Notes: generated by a model not told the origin, from the sequence alone. A stretch of 64,000 nucleotides of DNA from Paludibacter sp. (GCA_028710895.1 JAQTTH010000021.1:1-64000); one strand, 5' to 3'; counted from the first letter of the stretch, positions 27,468-37,992 are shown. A program made the numbers and translations.

Positions 27468-29144
27468 TTAATAACCCGGATTTTGAGTCAGATTTGGATT
27501 TGCATTCAAATCATTTGCTGGTATTGGAAATAAATTAAATTCTATTGGAAAATCTTTCCCAGCAGCTTCGTTTGCTTTCCAATCCCAGGTGTAACCTGTT
27601 GGACCACCATATCTATTATACCTAATTAAGTCAATTCTACGTTGACCTTCAAAAAAGAATTCGCGGGCTTTTTCATCTAACACACCATCTAAATCAATCG
27701 AAGACTTTGCTGTAGCTCCAGCTCTCGAACGCAGAGCATTAACGGCTGTTAATGGCTCATAACCAGCCACCTTTGCAGCACCACGTAACACTGCTTCTGC
27801 ATAAGTTAGATATGCTTCAGCAACTCGCATCAGCGGAACATCCATATCAGTATATTTGGGGTCGTTGGGAGCTGCACCATCTGCACGAAGGTTTGTGAAT
27901 TTAATTACCTGATAACCTTCCTTAAAAATACCGGGAGCAGAAATTTTCAAATTTACACTAACAGATTTTTTGTCAAATAATGCCCTATTATCTTTTATAG
28001 ATTTAAATCCGTTTTTTGGATCAAGACTCCCGGTTGTCAAATCAGATGCATTCGAGAAAAAACCATTAACGCTACTACCATCAGTGGTAACAGTAAAAAA
28101 CTTTTTTATCAATGCAACTCTTGTTCTATTTCCACCCCAACCTTCTGTGGTTCCCCAAGCAGCCATATCAGTAGTATGTGTAGATGCGATCAAAAATAAA
28201 GAAGTTCCCCATGCTTTTGTTTTAACTCCATCTGCTGCAATTGGAAAAATAATTTCCTGAGGAGCTGTATTTACAGATGAACCATCAATTGTACCAGCAT
28301 TATCTGCCATAAATAATTGACGGTAACTTGGATTTAAAATATAACCGGAATCAATTACTTTTTTTGCATAAATTGCAGCATCATCCCAACGGGTAGTACC
28401 GGCTACTGCTGCTGCAGTGGCGGAAGCAGGAACTGCAGTATAAACTTCGGAATTCAGGTATAATCTCGACAACAATAACCAAGCCGCAGCTTTATCAACT
28501 CTATAGTAGGGTGCAGTACGAGGTTCATACATATCGGTTTGACATTCTAACAACTCTTTTTCTACCCAAGCAAATAAAAGCGCTCGTTTAATTTGTTTTG
28601 GAGGAGTTAAACTAACAACTTCAGTAAAAGGCACATTACCAAAGAAATCCAACAAGTAATAATATGCTGTAGCACGTAAGAAACGTACTTCCGCTCTTTG
28701 TTTAACGGTAGAATCATCTGTTTTCCCAACAGTCTGTTCCAAAAAATGGTTGCAAACTGTCACAGTGAAATACAAACGGGCATAAAGTCCATCGGTAATT
28801 GTACTTTGTGAAGTCCAGTTATTAAAGTTTAATTCCAATACTTCAGCATCTCCCCAAGAACAAATCGCTTCATCGGTTGATAATTCATTACAATTCCATA
28901 GACAACGGTAGATTGAGAATCTTCCTTCGTCTAATCCCTCAATATCGCTATTTCCAGATGGGCCTTCCTGACCGGTCAATGCAAATGAAGCATATGTTTT
29001 TGCAAAAACCTCATCTTGATTGAATGTCTGAGTTTTCTGTGGGTTGATTGGAATAACATTTAAATCATTAACACAAGACACAGAAAGAAATACTATCGTA
29101 ATCAGTGCAATGAAGTATGTTGTTTTGTTTTTGATATTTTTCAT
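27468..29144 (-). CDS. SusD/RagB-family nutrient-binding outer-membrane lipoprotein
   Basis: The 558-aa product has a lipoprotein signal with lipobox SVSC (C25), then the helical SusD fold with TPR-like repeats (RAEVRFLRATAYYYLLDFFGNVPF is diagnostic; short form RATAYYYLLDFFGNVP) and the C-terminal RRIDLIRYNRYG and FPIPANDLNANPNLTQNPGY (short form). It forms the lid of the SusC transporter and binds the glucan at the surface. It follows susC by 27 bp, as in most such pairs. Confidence 0.95.
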   Translation of the reverse strand: MKNIKNKTTYFIALITIVFLSVSCVNDLNVIPINPQKTQTFNQDEVFAKTYASFALTGQEGPSGNSDIEGLDEGRFSIYRCLWNCNELSTDEAICSWGDAEVLELNFNNWTSQSTITDGLYARLYFTVTVCNHFLEQTVGKTDDSTVKQRAEVRFLRATAYYYLLDFFGNVPFTEVVSLTPPKQIKRALLFAWVEKELLECQTDMYEPRTAPYYRVDKAAAWLLLSRLYLNSEVYTAVPASATAAAVAGTTRWDDAAIYAKKVIDSGYILNPSYRQLFMADNAGTIDGSSVNTAPQEIIFPIAADGVKTKAWGTSLFLIASTHTTDMAAWGTTEGWGGNRTRVALIKKFFTVTTDGSSVNGFFSNASDLTTGSLDPKNGFKSIKDNRALFDKKSVSVNLKISAPGIFKEGYQVIKFTNLRADGAAPNDPKYTDMDVPLMRVAEAYLTYAEAVLRGAAKVAGYEPLTAVNALRSRAGATAKSSIDLDGVLDEKAREFFFEGQRRIDLIRYNRYGGPTGYTWDWKANEAAGKDFPIEFNLFPIPANDLNANPNLTQNPGY

Positions 29145-29171
29145 ATTTGTATTTTATTAAATGTATTGATA

Positions 29172-32100
29172 TTAAAAGTTTAAACTTACACCTAATACTG
29201 TAATCATAGGACGAGGATAGATATTATTGTCAATACCTCCATAAATTTCAGGATCTAATCCAGTATATTTAGTAACTACAAACGGATTCTGAACAGTTGC
29301 ATAAATACGTCCGGTTGATATAACTTTAAATAAGTCTTTAAAGCTATAACCCAATGTGATATTATCGCATTTCAAAAATGAAGCATTCTGAACAAAATGG
29401 TCAGACATATATGAAGATGTAGAAGTCCCTTGATAATTGTCAGCAAAAGCGCTGATAGGTTTGTTTTGGAAATAACCAAGTGCATTCCATAGACCTTCTT
29501 TTGCAACATTTATTGTTCCCGACTGAACTGCATTGTACATATAATTGCCAATACTTGCTCTCAATGTAAACCCGAAATCAAAATTTTTATAGATCAATTT
29601 TGATGCAAGTCCCATAGTTACATCCGGATTTTGACTGTGATAATAATATTTGTCCTTTTCATTTATTATACCATCTGGATTCCTATCAACGAATGCATCA
29701 GTGGCAGTATATTTTCCTCCTGCAGGATTAACTGCACCTTCTTCAATAGGTCGGCCATTAGCATCATACTTCTGTTGATAGACCCAGTAAGAATAAGTAG
29801 GATGACCAACATTGTAAACTTGTGTAGTTCCCTGGAATGTTCCACCAGTGCTAACATAATAATCAGTTCCACTTCCGGAAGTTAATTTTGTGATTAAATT
29901 TCTATTATACGCAACATTATATCCAATTTCCCAAGTAACTTCTTTCGTTGTAATAGGTTTTGCATTAATAGAAAATTCCACTCCCCTGTTTTCTAATGTT
30001 CCAATATTGCTAATTACCTTATTCTTAAAATTAGTTCCAGCAGGAACATTAACTACATTTATTAGATCTACAGAATTTCGATAATAATAATCAATTGAAC
30101 CTGTAATTCTATTATTTAAGAATCCATAGTCAAAACCGCCATTCCAAGTGGTTGTTTGCTCCCATTTTAAATTTTTATTATATGCATCTGGTTTTGAAGT
30201 TTGGTAATAAACATTCCCAAAAGGATAATATGCACCTGTAATATTCGAAGTATAGATTGGAATATATGGATAATCACCCTGAAGTATATTCTGTTGACCA
30301 GTAATACCATAGCCTAATCGTAATTTTAACTCAGAAAACAGATCTACACTTTTTATAATTTCCTCTTCACTTAATTTCCAAGCAACTGCTGCAGCAGGAA
30401 ATAGACCCCAACGATTTTCAGATGAAAAACGAGAGCTACCATCGTTACGTAAGGTGAATGTAGCAAGATATTTACTAGCATAAGCATAGTTAAGTCTTCC
30501 AAAGAATGATACCAAAAAACTTTCAGTTTTCCATGCGTCAGGCTTGTAATCATGTCCAACTAAATCCGGTGTTCTTGAATCGACAACGTTTTTTACAATT
30601 CCTTCATAAACACTACTACCTTCACGATAAAAATGTTGCCATTCATATCCACCCATTACATCAAATTTATGTTTATCAATTTCCTTTGCATATTGTAAAT
30701 AGCCATTCAATGAAGTATTCGATTTTGATTCTTTTGTAAACCCAGTACGGCCCCATGGACTGTCGCCAGCAGATAAAGAATCTATATTGAGAGTTTGAAT
30801 ACCATCTGAAACTTCCATACCTAAATTTAAGTGCGCTCTAAGCTCAGGCAAAAAATGAAATTTATAATCAAATTCAGCATTTCCTATGAAATCTTTTGCA
30901 TTAGATACATCCTTCTTTTGTTCTAATGTTGCAACAGGATTAGCTGTACCCAATGTAGTACCTGTTACAGCTCTCCATTGCCAGTAACCACCATAAGGTG
31001 CAAATTTTGGATCAGTAGAAGTAACTGGTTGTGTCGGATCCATGTATGCAGCAGCACCAACAACTCCGGCATCTGCATATCTGTTTTTTACCAACATGGC
31101 CTTAGCATTCAAATTTATCTTTAAATGGTCATCAAAAAATGAAGGGCTTAAATTAAAACCACCCATTAAACGTTCAAAATTCGATGTCTTTATAATACCA
31201 TTCTGATTGGTGTATCCAATCGAAACACGATATGGCATTTTTAAATAATTACCAGTCACACTTAAATTGTGATCATGACTAATGGCTGTTTGAAAAATTT
31301 GTTTATACCAATTTGTATTTTCTGTTCCTAAGGTATTCCTTATTTGTGTCGGAACAGTATTTTTTGTGTCTGAGGGATCACCAGGAACGGGATTTGCCCA
31401 AAGTGAGTCAACCAAAGTGCGAAATTGATCACCAGTTAGTACATCAAAAGTTTTTTTGACTGTGCTCATAGAGATATTTCCATCGTATGAAACATGCATT
31501 TTTGCATTCTTGTCAGCTCTTTTGGTTGTAATAATAATTACTCCATTAGATGCCCTGGAACCATAAATGGCTGTTGCAGAAGCATCTTTCAATACTGTAA
31601 AGCTTTCAATATCGTTTGGATTAATGCTGCTTAAAGGATTTGCAACCCCTTTAATTCCATCATTATCCATAGCCAATCCATCAATAACATACAATGGATC
31701 ATTACTAGCATTTAACGAAGATCCTCCACGAATACGAATCGTTGCTCCACCTCCTGGGGTACCACCTCCAGAAGTTACAACTACCCCTGCAATTTTACCT
31801 GCTATAAGATCTTGCGCATTAGTAGTTAAACCACGGTTCAGTTTGTCAGGTTTAATTGCCGTAAGTGAACCGGTTGCATCGTTTTTCTTTACGACACCAT
31901 ATCCAATTGCAACTACTTCGCCAAGAGCAACAGAATTTTCTTTTAATTGAATAACAAGGCTTGTTTTTCCCGATACAGGGACTTCGACAGGTAGATAGCC
32001 AAGATATTTGACTATTAAAGTGGCATTTGATGGAACAGCGATTGTAAATACACCATCCAGATTTGTAATAACACCTTTAGTGCCTCCTTTTTGTGTAACG

Positions 32101-32249
32101 CTGGCTCCGAGAATTGGATCTCCATTGGCAGCATCTTTCACTACTCCGGATACTGATATTTGTTGTGCATTGGCAGAGATGCCAAAAACAAACATCGCTA
32201 AAACGGCTACTAATGAGCGTAATTTGAGCTTAAAGTGATTGTACTTCAT
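29172..32249 (-). CDS. SusC/RagA-family TonB-dependent outer-membrane transporter
   Basis: The 1025-aa product has a signal peptide, a carboxypeptidase-like regulatory domain (ISVSGVVKDAANGDPILGASV...), a TonB box region, a plug (about 130-250, IRGGSSLNASNDPLYVIDG in part) and a long beta-barrel ending in LGVSLNF with a terminal Phe. It imports oligosaccharides bound by its SusD partner, powered by TonB. The surrounding GH13 genes point to alpha-glucans. The promoter lies at 32380-32409, downstream of the LacI-type operator. Confidence 0.96.
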   Translation of the reverse strand: MKYNHFKLKLRSLVAVLAMFVFGISANAQQISVSGVVKDAANGDPILGASVTQKGGTKGVITNLDGVFTIAVPSNATLIVKYLGYLPVEVPVSGKTSLVIQLKENSVALGEVVAIGYGVVKKNDATGSLTAIKPDKLNRGLTTNAQDLIAGKIAGVVVTSGGGTPGGGATIRIRGGSSLNASNDPLYVIDGLAMDNDGIKGVANPLSSINPNDIESFTVLKDASATAIYGSRASNGVIIITTKRADKNAKMHVSYDGNISMSTVKKTFDVLTGDQFRTLVDSLWANPVPGDPSDTKNTVPTQIRNTLGTENTNWYKQIFQTAISHDHNLSVTGNYLKMPYRVSIGYTNQNGIIKTSNFERLMGGFNLSPSFFDDHLKINLNAKAMLVKNRYADAGVVGAAAYMDPTQPVTSTDPKFAPYGGYWQWRAVTGTTLGTANPVATLEQKKDVSNAKDFIGNAEFDYKFHFLPELRAHLNLGMEVSDGIQTLNIDSLSAGDSPWGRTGFTKESKSNTSLNGYLQYAKEIDKHKFDVMGGYEWQHFYREGSSVYEGIVKNVVDSRTPDLVGHDYKPDAWKTESFLVSFFGRLNYAYASKYLATFTLRNDGSSRFSSENRWGLFPAAAVAWKLSEEEIIKSVDLFSELKLRLGYGITGQQNILQGDYPYIPIYTSNITGAYYPFGNVYYQTSKPDAYNKNLKWEQTTTWNGGFDYGFLNNRITGSIDYYYRNSVDLINVVNVPAGTNFKNKVISNIGTLENRGVEFSINAKPITTKEVTWEIGYNVAYNRNLITKLTSGSGTDYYVSTGGTFQGTTQVYNVGHPTYSYWVYQQKYDANGRPIEEGAVNPAGGKYTATDAFVDRNPDGIINEKDKYYYHSQNPDVTMGLASKLIYKNFDFGFTLRASIGNYMYNAVQSGTINVAKEGLWNALGYFQNKPISAFADNYQGTSTSSYMSDHFVQNASFLKCDNITLGYSFKDLFKVISTGRIYATVQNPFVVTKYTGLDPEIYGGIDNNIYPRPMITVLGVSLNF

Positions 32250-32379
32250 GCAGTAAGTTTTTTTAAGGTTGAAACTTTGTTTTAAATATGAAATGTGCGT
32301 TTAATAAATTGTTCATATGCAGCAACTTGTTTTGAAAGTTACAACTCTGAAGAATCAATTTTACGCAACATTTACGAGG

Positions 32380-32409
32380 CAAAAATAGAGGATTAAACTT
32401 TATTTACAA
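32380..32409 (-). promoter_or_regulatory. susC promoter (-33 and -7 boxes)
   Basis: On the reverse strand the -7 box is TATTTTTG (32387-32380) and a TTG lies at 32409-32407, giving the ideal 19-bp spacer. The predicted transcript start is near 32373, leaving a leader of about 120 nt. Confidence 0.6.
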
Positions 32410-32441
32410 TCTTCATTATCTATTAATGTTTCGATTTTGCT

Positions 32442-32457
32442 CCGCAAACGTTTGCGG
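32442..32457. promoter_or_regulatory. LacI-type palindromic operator between susC and the LacI gene
   Basis: CCGCAAACGTTTGCGG is a perfect 16-bp palindrome with the central CG and the A/C/G pattern typical of LacI-family sites. It lies between the two divergent genes, 57 bp from the susC -7 box and 54 bp from the lacI -7 box (measured from the 12-bp core). A position upstream of both -33 boxes suits activation or looping more than simple blocking. Confidence 0.75.
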
Positions 32458-32508
32458 CAGATAAATTTAAAATTCAATCAAATAATTTTTTATTCGGATA
32501 AACTGTTT

Positions 32509-32516
32509 TACTTTTG
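32509..32516 (+). promoter_or_regulatory. -7 box of the lacI operon
   Basis: TACTTTTG matches TAnnTTTG. The predicted transcript start near 32523 leaves a leader of about 135 nt before the ATG at 32659. No good -33 element sits at the right distance, so expression may depend on a regulator. Confidence 0.5.
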
Positions 32517-32658
32517 CAATAGATATTGTAATGATGAAAATTTTAAAGAAACAACATTTGTCTTCTTTGTGTTTTTATTATTTGATATTCATAGCCTTAT
32601 ATCGTTTTTACCAGCTGATTTTTGGAAGCAACTTTTTTTTGACTGCTAAAATTATTGT

Positions 32659-33669
32659 ATGAAGAAACCACAAATTACTATTAAGGATATTGCCCGTGAG
32701 CTTAATATTTCTCCTTCTACAGTTTCACGAGCCCTTAAGAATCATCCCGACATTAGCCAAAGTACAAAAGATGCAGTCAATAAATATGCAAAGGACTTCA
32801 ACTACAGACCTAATGCATTGGCTTTAAGCCTTCGTACAAGTAAAAACAATACAATTGGCGTTATCGTTCCTGAAATAAATAACTATTTTTTCTCATCGGT
32901 TCTCTCCGGTATTGAGGAAGTTGCTAATAAAGAGGATTTTAATGTAATTCTGTGCCAATCAAGCGAGAATTTTGAAAAAGAAATAAGGGATACTCAAGCC
33001 CTTGTAGCCGCACGTGTTTCAGGTGTTCTGGCCTCACTTTGTAAGCATACAACCAACTACGACCATTTTCAGGACATAGTTGATAACGATATTCCACTGG
33101 TTTTTTTCGACCGTATTTGCATTGGTATTAATACCGACCGCGTAGTTGTTGATGATTATGCAGGTGCTTTTGCCGCTGTCGAATATTTGATACAATCAGG
33201 CTGTAAACGGATTGCATTTTACAGCTCTCCCTTTCACCTGGAAATTTCAAAGAATCGAAAAAACGGATACCTGGATGCATTACGGAAATATGGACTTTCT
33301 GTTGATGACTCGCTTATCCGGGTTTGCGATACACGCGAAGAGGCTATTATTATTACTCCGGAAATATTGGACAGGCCTAACAGACCCGATGGTTTTTTTG
33401 CCATAAATGACCACTGTGCCGCGGGAATCCTTTATGCCGTAAAGTTGGCCAAATTGCGCGTGCCCGAAGATATTGCCATCATGGGTTTCTCCGACGGTGA
33501 ACTGGCAAAGGCTTGTGATCCAATGCTTAGCACGGTAGAGCAGCATGGGTATGAAATGGGAAAACATGCAGCCACTCTTTTGTTGGACAAAATAAATGGA
33601 ATTACTCACGGTCAGTATACAAATAAAATAGTGCGAACAAATTTAATTATTCGCGGAACTACCCGCTAA
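32659..33669 (+). CDS. LacI-family transcriptional regulator of the alpha-glucan locus
   Basis: The 336-aa product has an N-terminal helix-turn-helix (TIKDIARELNISPSTVSRAL, about residues 6-25), a hinge helix (NYRPNALALSLRT) and a periplasmic-binding-protein-like effector domain (TIGVIVPEINNYFFSSVLSG at its start, in part). It is divergent from susC and heads an operon of sugar genes, with a perfect palindromic operator in the gap, so it very likely senses maltose or a maltodextrin. Whether it activates or represses cannot be read directly; the operator position favours activation. Confidence 0.92.
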   Translation: MKKPQITIKDIARELNISPSTVSRALKNHPDISQSTKDAVNKYAKDFNYRPNALALSLRTSKNNTIGVIVPEINNYFFSSVLSGIEEVANKEDFNVILCQSSENFEKEIRDTQALVAARVSGVLASLCKHTTNYDHFQDIVDNDIPLVFFDRICIGINTDRVVVDDYAGAFAAVEYLIQSGCKRIAFYSSPFHLEISKNRKNGYLDALRKYGLSVDDSLIRVCDTREEAIIITPEILDRPNRPDGFFAINDHCAAGILYAVKLAKLRVPEDIAIMGFSDGELAKACDPMLSTVEQHGYEMGKHAATLLLDKINGITHGQYTNKIVRTNLIIRGTTR

Positions 33670-33696
33670 ACTTCAAACATTACAAACCCTAATATC

Positions 33697-35082
33697 ATGA
33701 TTCAAGAAAATTCACAAGCACAATCAGTAAAAATAAAACCCCATTTTTCATTTTTCCAGATTTTGTCACTCAGCATGGGATTTCTCGGAATCCAATTTGG
33801 GTATGCATTGCAGAATGCTAATGCAAGTCGTATTTTGCAGACGTTTGGTGCTGATATTGAGCAACTTTCATGGTTTTGGTTAGCAGCTCCAATTACGGGT
33901 ATGATAATTCAACCAATAATTGGTCATTATTCCGATCATACCTGGACAAAACTTGGTCGTCGTCGCCCATTTTTTCTCGTTGGGGCTATCCTGGCTGCTA
34001 TTGCATTGATATTGATGCCTAACGCGGGAGTCTTTGCAAATGTATTGCCAGCCATGTTTATTGGAGCCGGATTTTTGATGATTATGGATGCCTCATTTAA
34101 TGTAGCGATGGAGCCTTTCAGGGCTTTAGTGGCTGATATGCTTCCTGTTGATCAGAGTACGTTGGGTTTTTCCATCCAGACATTTTTAATTGGAATTGGA
34201 GCAGTTATTGGTTCGTGGTTGCCTTATGTTTTGGCGGAATGGGTTGGAATTTCGAAAGTTGCAACGAATGGGGGAATACCGGACAATGTTGTTTTTTCAT
34301 TTTACATTGGTGCGGCTGTAATGATAGTTACAATTCTTTGGACTGTTTTCACAACAAAAGAATATTCGCCTGAAGAAATGTCACATTTTAATCCCAACAA
34401 CGAAGCTGTTCCTGAAGAAACAATCCGCTTCTCCAATATATTTCGGGATATTGCTGCTATGCCAAAGACAATGAAACAACTCGGATTGGTTCAGTTTTTC
34501 ACATGGATTGCTTTGTTCGGAATGTGGGTATTTACAACTCCCGCTGTCGCACAACATGTTTATGGTCTCGCTGTTGGTGATACGCATTCAATGAAATATC
34601 AGGAAGCCGGTAACTGGGTTGGAATTATTTTTGGAGTATATAACGCTGTAGCAATGGTGTATGCTTTACTTTTGCCGGTGATAGCTCATAAAATTGGTCG
34701 GAAATTGACGCATAGTATTTCATTGACAGCCGGGGCAATTGGCTTGTTATCCATCTATTTTATTACAACTCCTACAACATTGATTTTTTCCATGATTGGG
34801 ATTGGCATGGCTTGGGGAAGTATTTTGTCAATGCCCTACGCTATTTTAGCACCTGCACTTCCTATTCGCAAAATGGGCATTTATATGGGCATTTTCAATA
34901 TTTTCATTACAGTTCCACAAATAGTGAATGGATTATTTGGTGGGATGATTGTGAAGAGATTGTTTGATTCTCAGGCAATTTATGCGTTGATTATGTCAGG
35001 TTGTTTTTTACTTATTGCTGCAATAAGTGTTTTGTGGGTTGAAGATAAAATTCAGATAAACCATAAGCATGAAGAAATTTAA
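33697..35082 (+). CDS. MFS sugar/proton symporter, SLC45 / GPH-like
   Basis: The 461-aa inner-membrane transporter has about 12 helices and the SLC45-type features FGYALQNANASRI near the N-terminus, GHYSDHTWTKLGRRRPFFL (in part: TKLGRRRPFF) in loop 2-3, and PFRALVADMLP. This group moves sucrose, maltose and related glucosides with protons. It lies 27 bp after the lacI gene and before the GH65 remnant, so maltose or maltodextrin uptake into the cytoplasm is the likely task. Confidence 0.88.
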   Translation: MIQENSQAQSVKIKPHFSFFQILSLSMGFLGIQFGYALQNANASRILQTFGADIEQLSWFWLAAPITGMIIQPIIGHYSDHTWTKLGRRRPFFLVGAILAAIALILMPNAGVFANVLPAMFIGAGFLMIMDASFNVAMEPFRALVADMLPVDQSTLGFSIQTFLIGIGAVIGSWLPYVLAEWVGISKVATNGGIPDNVVFSFYIGAAVMIVTILWTVFTTKEYSPEEMSHFNPNNEAVPEETIRFSNIFRDIAAMPKTMKQLGLVQFFTWIALFGMWVFTTPAVAQHVYGLAVGDTHSMKYQEAGNWVGIIFGVYNAVAMVYALLLPVIAHKIGRKLTHSISLTAGAIGLLSIYFITTPTTLIFSMIGIGMAWGSILSMPYAILAPALPIRKMGIYMGIFNIFITVPQIVNGLFGGMIVKRLFDSQAIYALIMSGCFLLIAAISVLWVEDKIQINHKHEEI

Positions 35083-35109
35083 AATTGCTCAAATAAACTA
35101 TACTAAATT

Positions 35110-36105
35110 ATGACTAATTATAATCAAATAGATCCCTGGTGTATCGTTGAAGAAGGTTTTCTGCCTGAAAGTCAGCTTACTTCCGAAAAAGCCCTTAGTA
35201 TGGGAAATGGTCATATGTCTAACAATGCCCGTTTTGAGGAGTATAACTCGAATGAACGACAGATTGAATCTTATGTTTCGGGTGTTATAAAATTTGCAGA
35301 ATTAAAGGATAATTCATCTGATCAACTTTCAAATCTCCCTGACTGGCTATCTTTAAATGTGCGGTTAAATGCAGAAATGCTTGATTTAGCATGTTGCGAA
35401 ATTGTGAATTACCGTCGGGTACTAAATATGCAGCAAGGTTTTTTGGAGCGGACTTTCGAAGTAAAAACACCTGCCGGATATCACATTGAAGTGTCAGTTC
35501 AGCGGTTTCTTAGTTTGGCTCAAACCGAAGTGGGTGCGATTAGGTATATTTTGAAATTATTAAATTTCGAAGGTCGTGTTGCTTTTGTTCCGGTGATTGA
35601 TGGTGATTTCAATACTGTTGTTGAACCTCAATGGAATGTGTTGCAATCCAGAACCCAACAGGATGTTGCTCATTTGTGGATTCAGACCCGACGAACGAAT
35701 TTTCAGGTTTGTTCGGCTATGACCTATGAATTGTTTAAGAATAATGCTCCGGTTAAAGCAAATGCAACTAAAATTGAGAAACAAAAAGTTGCCGGTTTTT
35801 CAGTTGGTGCCGATGTGAAAACGGGCGATACCATATGTATTTATAAGTATTTCTCGGTACTAAGTTCATTGGATCATGATTACAAGGAGCTAACAACCAA
35901 ATCCTGCGAGTTGGCACTTAAAGCTAAGCATAGTGCGTGGAATTATCTTTTTGCAGAGCACAGTCTGGCGTGGGCTCAAAAATGGGAATCCACAGACTTG
36001 AATGAGAATGGCGATCTAAAAGCATTGCAAACCGCAAGATACGAGGTGTTTCGTCAGAATCAGCTCGCTGTAAAGATTCCTGCTACGAATCCGGGTTTAT
36101 TTTAA
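35110..36105 (+). pseudogene. truncated GH65 (maltose-phosphorylase-like) N-terminal domain
   Basis: The 331-aa frame matches the N-terminal beta-sandwich domain of GH65 phosphorylases (start PWCIVEEGF; SMGNGHMSNNARFEEY; helical linker with SLAWAQKWES). It stops after ARYEVFRQNQLAVKIP, where the (alpha/alpha)6 catalytic barrel with its acid Glu and phosphate site should begin; full enzymes have about 750 residues. The next gene starts 23 bp later, so about 1.3 kb seems deleted. The frame is otherwise open and in a tight operon, so a stand-alone domain cannot be excluded. Confidence 0.75.
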
Positions 36106-36128
36106 TTTATACAATTGGTCATTTCTAT

Positions 36129-37973
36129 ATGAAAAAATACATTCTTCTAACTCTGATAGTTTTTACGGTGTTTCAACTTACTGCCAAAACTCAGTCATGG
36201 ACTCAACGGGTTGAACCAACGTTTTGGTGGACAGATATGCATCAATCGGAATTCCAGCTGATGCTTTACGGCGTAGATTTGAAGTCAGCCGAAATTACGA
36301 TTAATTACCCCGGGGTGACTATCGCTCGTAAAAGCGAAACGGATAATTCGAACTATGTTTTTCTGTACCTGAATGTGGCAAAAGGAACTCAGCCTGGTAA
36401 GTTTAATATCGAACTAAAAAAAGGAAATAAGAAGCAGGTAATTGCTTACGAACTTAAAAAGCGTCGGGATGGCTCTGCCCTGCGAAAAAGTTTTACCGAA
36501 GCCGATGCCATTTATTTACTCATGCCCGACCGGTTTGCCAACGGAAATACACAAAACGATTCCGTTACAGGATACCATCAAGGTGTTCACCGCGAGATTT
36601 CGGGTGCCAGGCATGGTGGTGATATTGATGGAATTATTTCAAAAATCCCGTATCTGGCCGATTTAGGTATAACTACTTTATGGACAACTCCACTTTTCGA
36701 TAATAACGACACCAACTATTCCTACCACCATTACGGCTGTTCCGATTATTATAAGATTGATCCACGCTTTGGAAAGAATGATGATTATTTGAGACTTTCA
36801 AATGTTTGTCATTCAAACGGGTTGAAATTGATTATTGATGTGGTTCCAAATCATTGCGGTTCGTCGCATTGGTGGGCGAAGGATTTGCCTTCGAAAAATT
36901 GGTTTAATACCTGGCCCACATATACTTCTTCGAACTACCGCATGACTGCCTGGACTGATCCTCATGCAGCCGAATCGGATAAATACCGATTGACACACGG
37001 TTGGTTTGCCCCCAATATGCCCGACTTAAATCTTCAGAACCAACTGCTTTTCGATTATTTGCGTCAGGTGTATGTGTTTTGGATTGAATCGGCTAACATT
37101 GATGGCATGCGTGTGGACACTTATCCTTATAACGATATTAAAACGGCTGCCCGGTTTATTAAATCTATCAGGGACGAATATCCAAACATGAATGTGGTGG
37201 GCGAGTGCTGGATAAAAACACCTGCAGAGATTGCTTATTATCAATCGGGGAATAACAACAAGGATGGTTTTGATTCGCAACTGACAAGCGTGATGGATTT
37301 TTGCCTGAAAGATGTTTTCTCAGCTACATTCAACGAAACTGAAAGTTGGGATGGCGGCCTGGCCCGGTTTTACTCCCTGTTTGCTCAGGATTTTGTATAT
37401 GCAAATCCAAACATGATTATGAATTTTTTGGATAACCATGATATAGACCGTTATTCAACGGCTGTAAAACGCGACGTGAACAAATACAAGATGGGATTGG
37501 CCATGTTGATTACAGCCCGTGGTTATCCACAGATTTATTATGGAACTGAAATTATGATAGACGGTAAGCCCGGCGATTATCAGGGTCATCGATTTGATTT
37601 CCCGGGTGGTTGGGCCGCGGATAGCCGTAATGCGTTCACTTCTTATGGAAGAACAACTGCTGAAAACGAGGTGTTTAATTACCTGAAAACCCTTTTGAAT
37701 TACCGAAAGAATAATACGGTGCTTCAAAGTGGAGCGATGAAGCAGTTTATTCCCGAAAATGGTTTGTATGTTTATTTCAGGTATAATAATGAGAAGACGA
37801 TTATGGTGATTGCCAATAATAATACCGATGCAAAAGAGCTTAATATAAACAGGTTTGGCGAAATGCTTTCGGGAAAATCAATTGGAACGGAGATAACAAC
37901 CGGAAAAAACTTCGATCTGCAAGCTCCTGTTTCAATTACCGGAAAAACAGTTTTAGTTTTAGACGTTCATTAA
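36129..37973 (+). CDS. second SusA-like GH13 neopullulanase/cyclomaltodextrinase
   Basis: The 614-aa product has a signal peptide (to about residue 20), the same N-terminal Ig-like domain as the 25501 enzyme (RVEPTFWWTDM) and a complete GH13 barrel: D330 (DGMRVDTY), E359 (VVGECWI) and D438 (LDNHDID). The two SusA-like proteins are clear paralogues on either side of the regulatory gap. It should act in the periplasm on imported dextrins. It lies 23 bp after the GH65 remnant and 19 bp before the DUF4153 gene. Confidence 0.92.
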   Translation: MKKYILLTLIVFTVFQLTAKTQSWTQRVEPTFWWTDMHQSEFQLMLYGVDLKSAEITINYPGVTIARKSETDNSNYVFLYLNVAKGTQPGKFNIELKKGNKKQVIAYELKKRRDGSALRKSFTEADAIYLLMPDRFANGNTQNDSVTGYHQGVHREISGARHGGDIDGIISKIPYLADLGITTLWTTPLFDNNDTNYSYHHYGCSDYYKIDPRFGKNDDYLRLSNVCHSNGLKLIIDVVPNHCGSSHWWAKDLPSKNWFNTWPTYTSSNYRMTAWTDPHAAESDKYRLTHGWFAPNMPDLNLQNQLLFDYLRQVYVFWIESANIDGMRVDTYPYNDIKTAARFIKSIRDEYPNMNVVGECWIKTPAEIAYYQSGNNNKDGFDSQLTSVMDFCLKDVFSATFNETESWDGGLARFYSLFAQDFVYANPNMIMNFLDNHDIDRYSTAVKRDVNKYKMGLAMLITARGYPQIYYGTEIMIDGKPGDYQGHRFDFPGGWAADSRNAFTSYGRTTAENEVFNYLKTLLNYRKNNTVLQSGAMKQFIPENGLYVYFRYNNEKTIMVIANNNTDAKELNINRFGEMLSGKSIGTEITTGKNFDLQAPVSITGKTVLVLDVH

Positions 37974-37992
37974 ACTTCTAATTTTTACGAAT

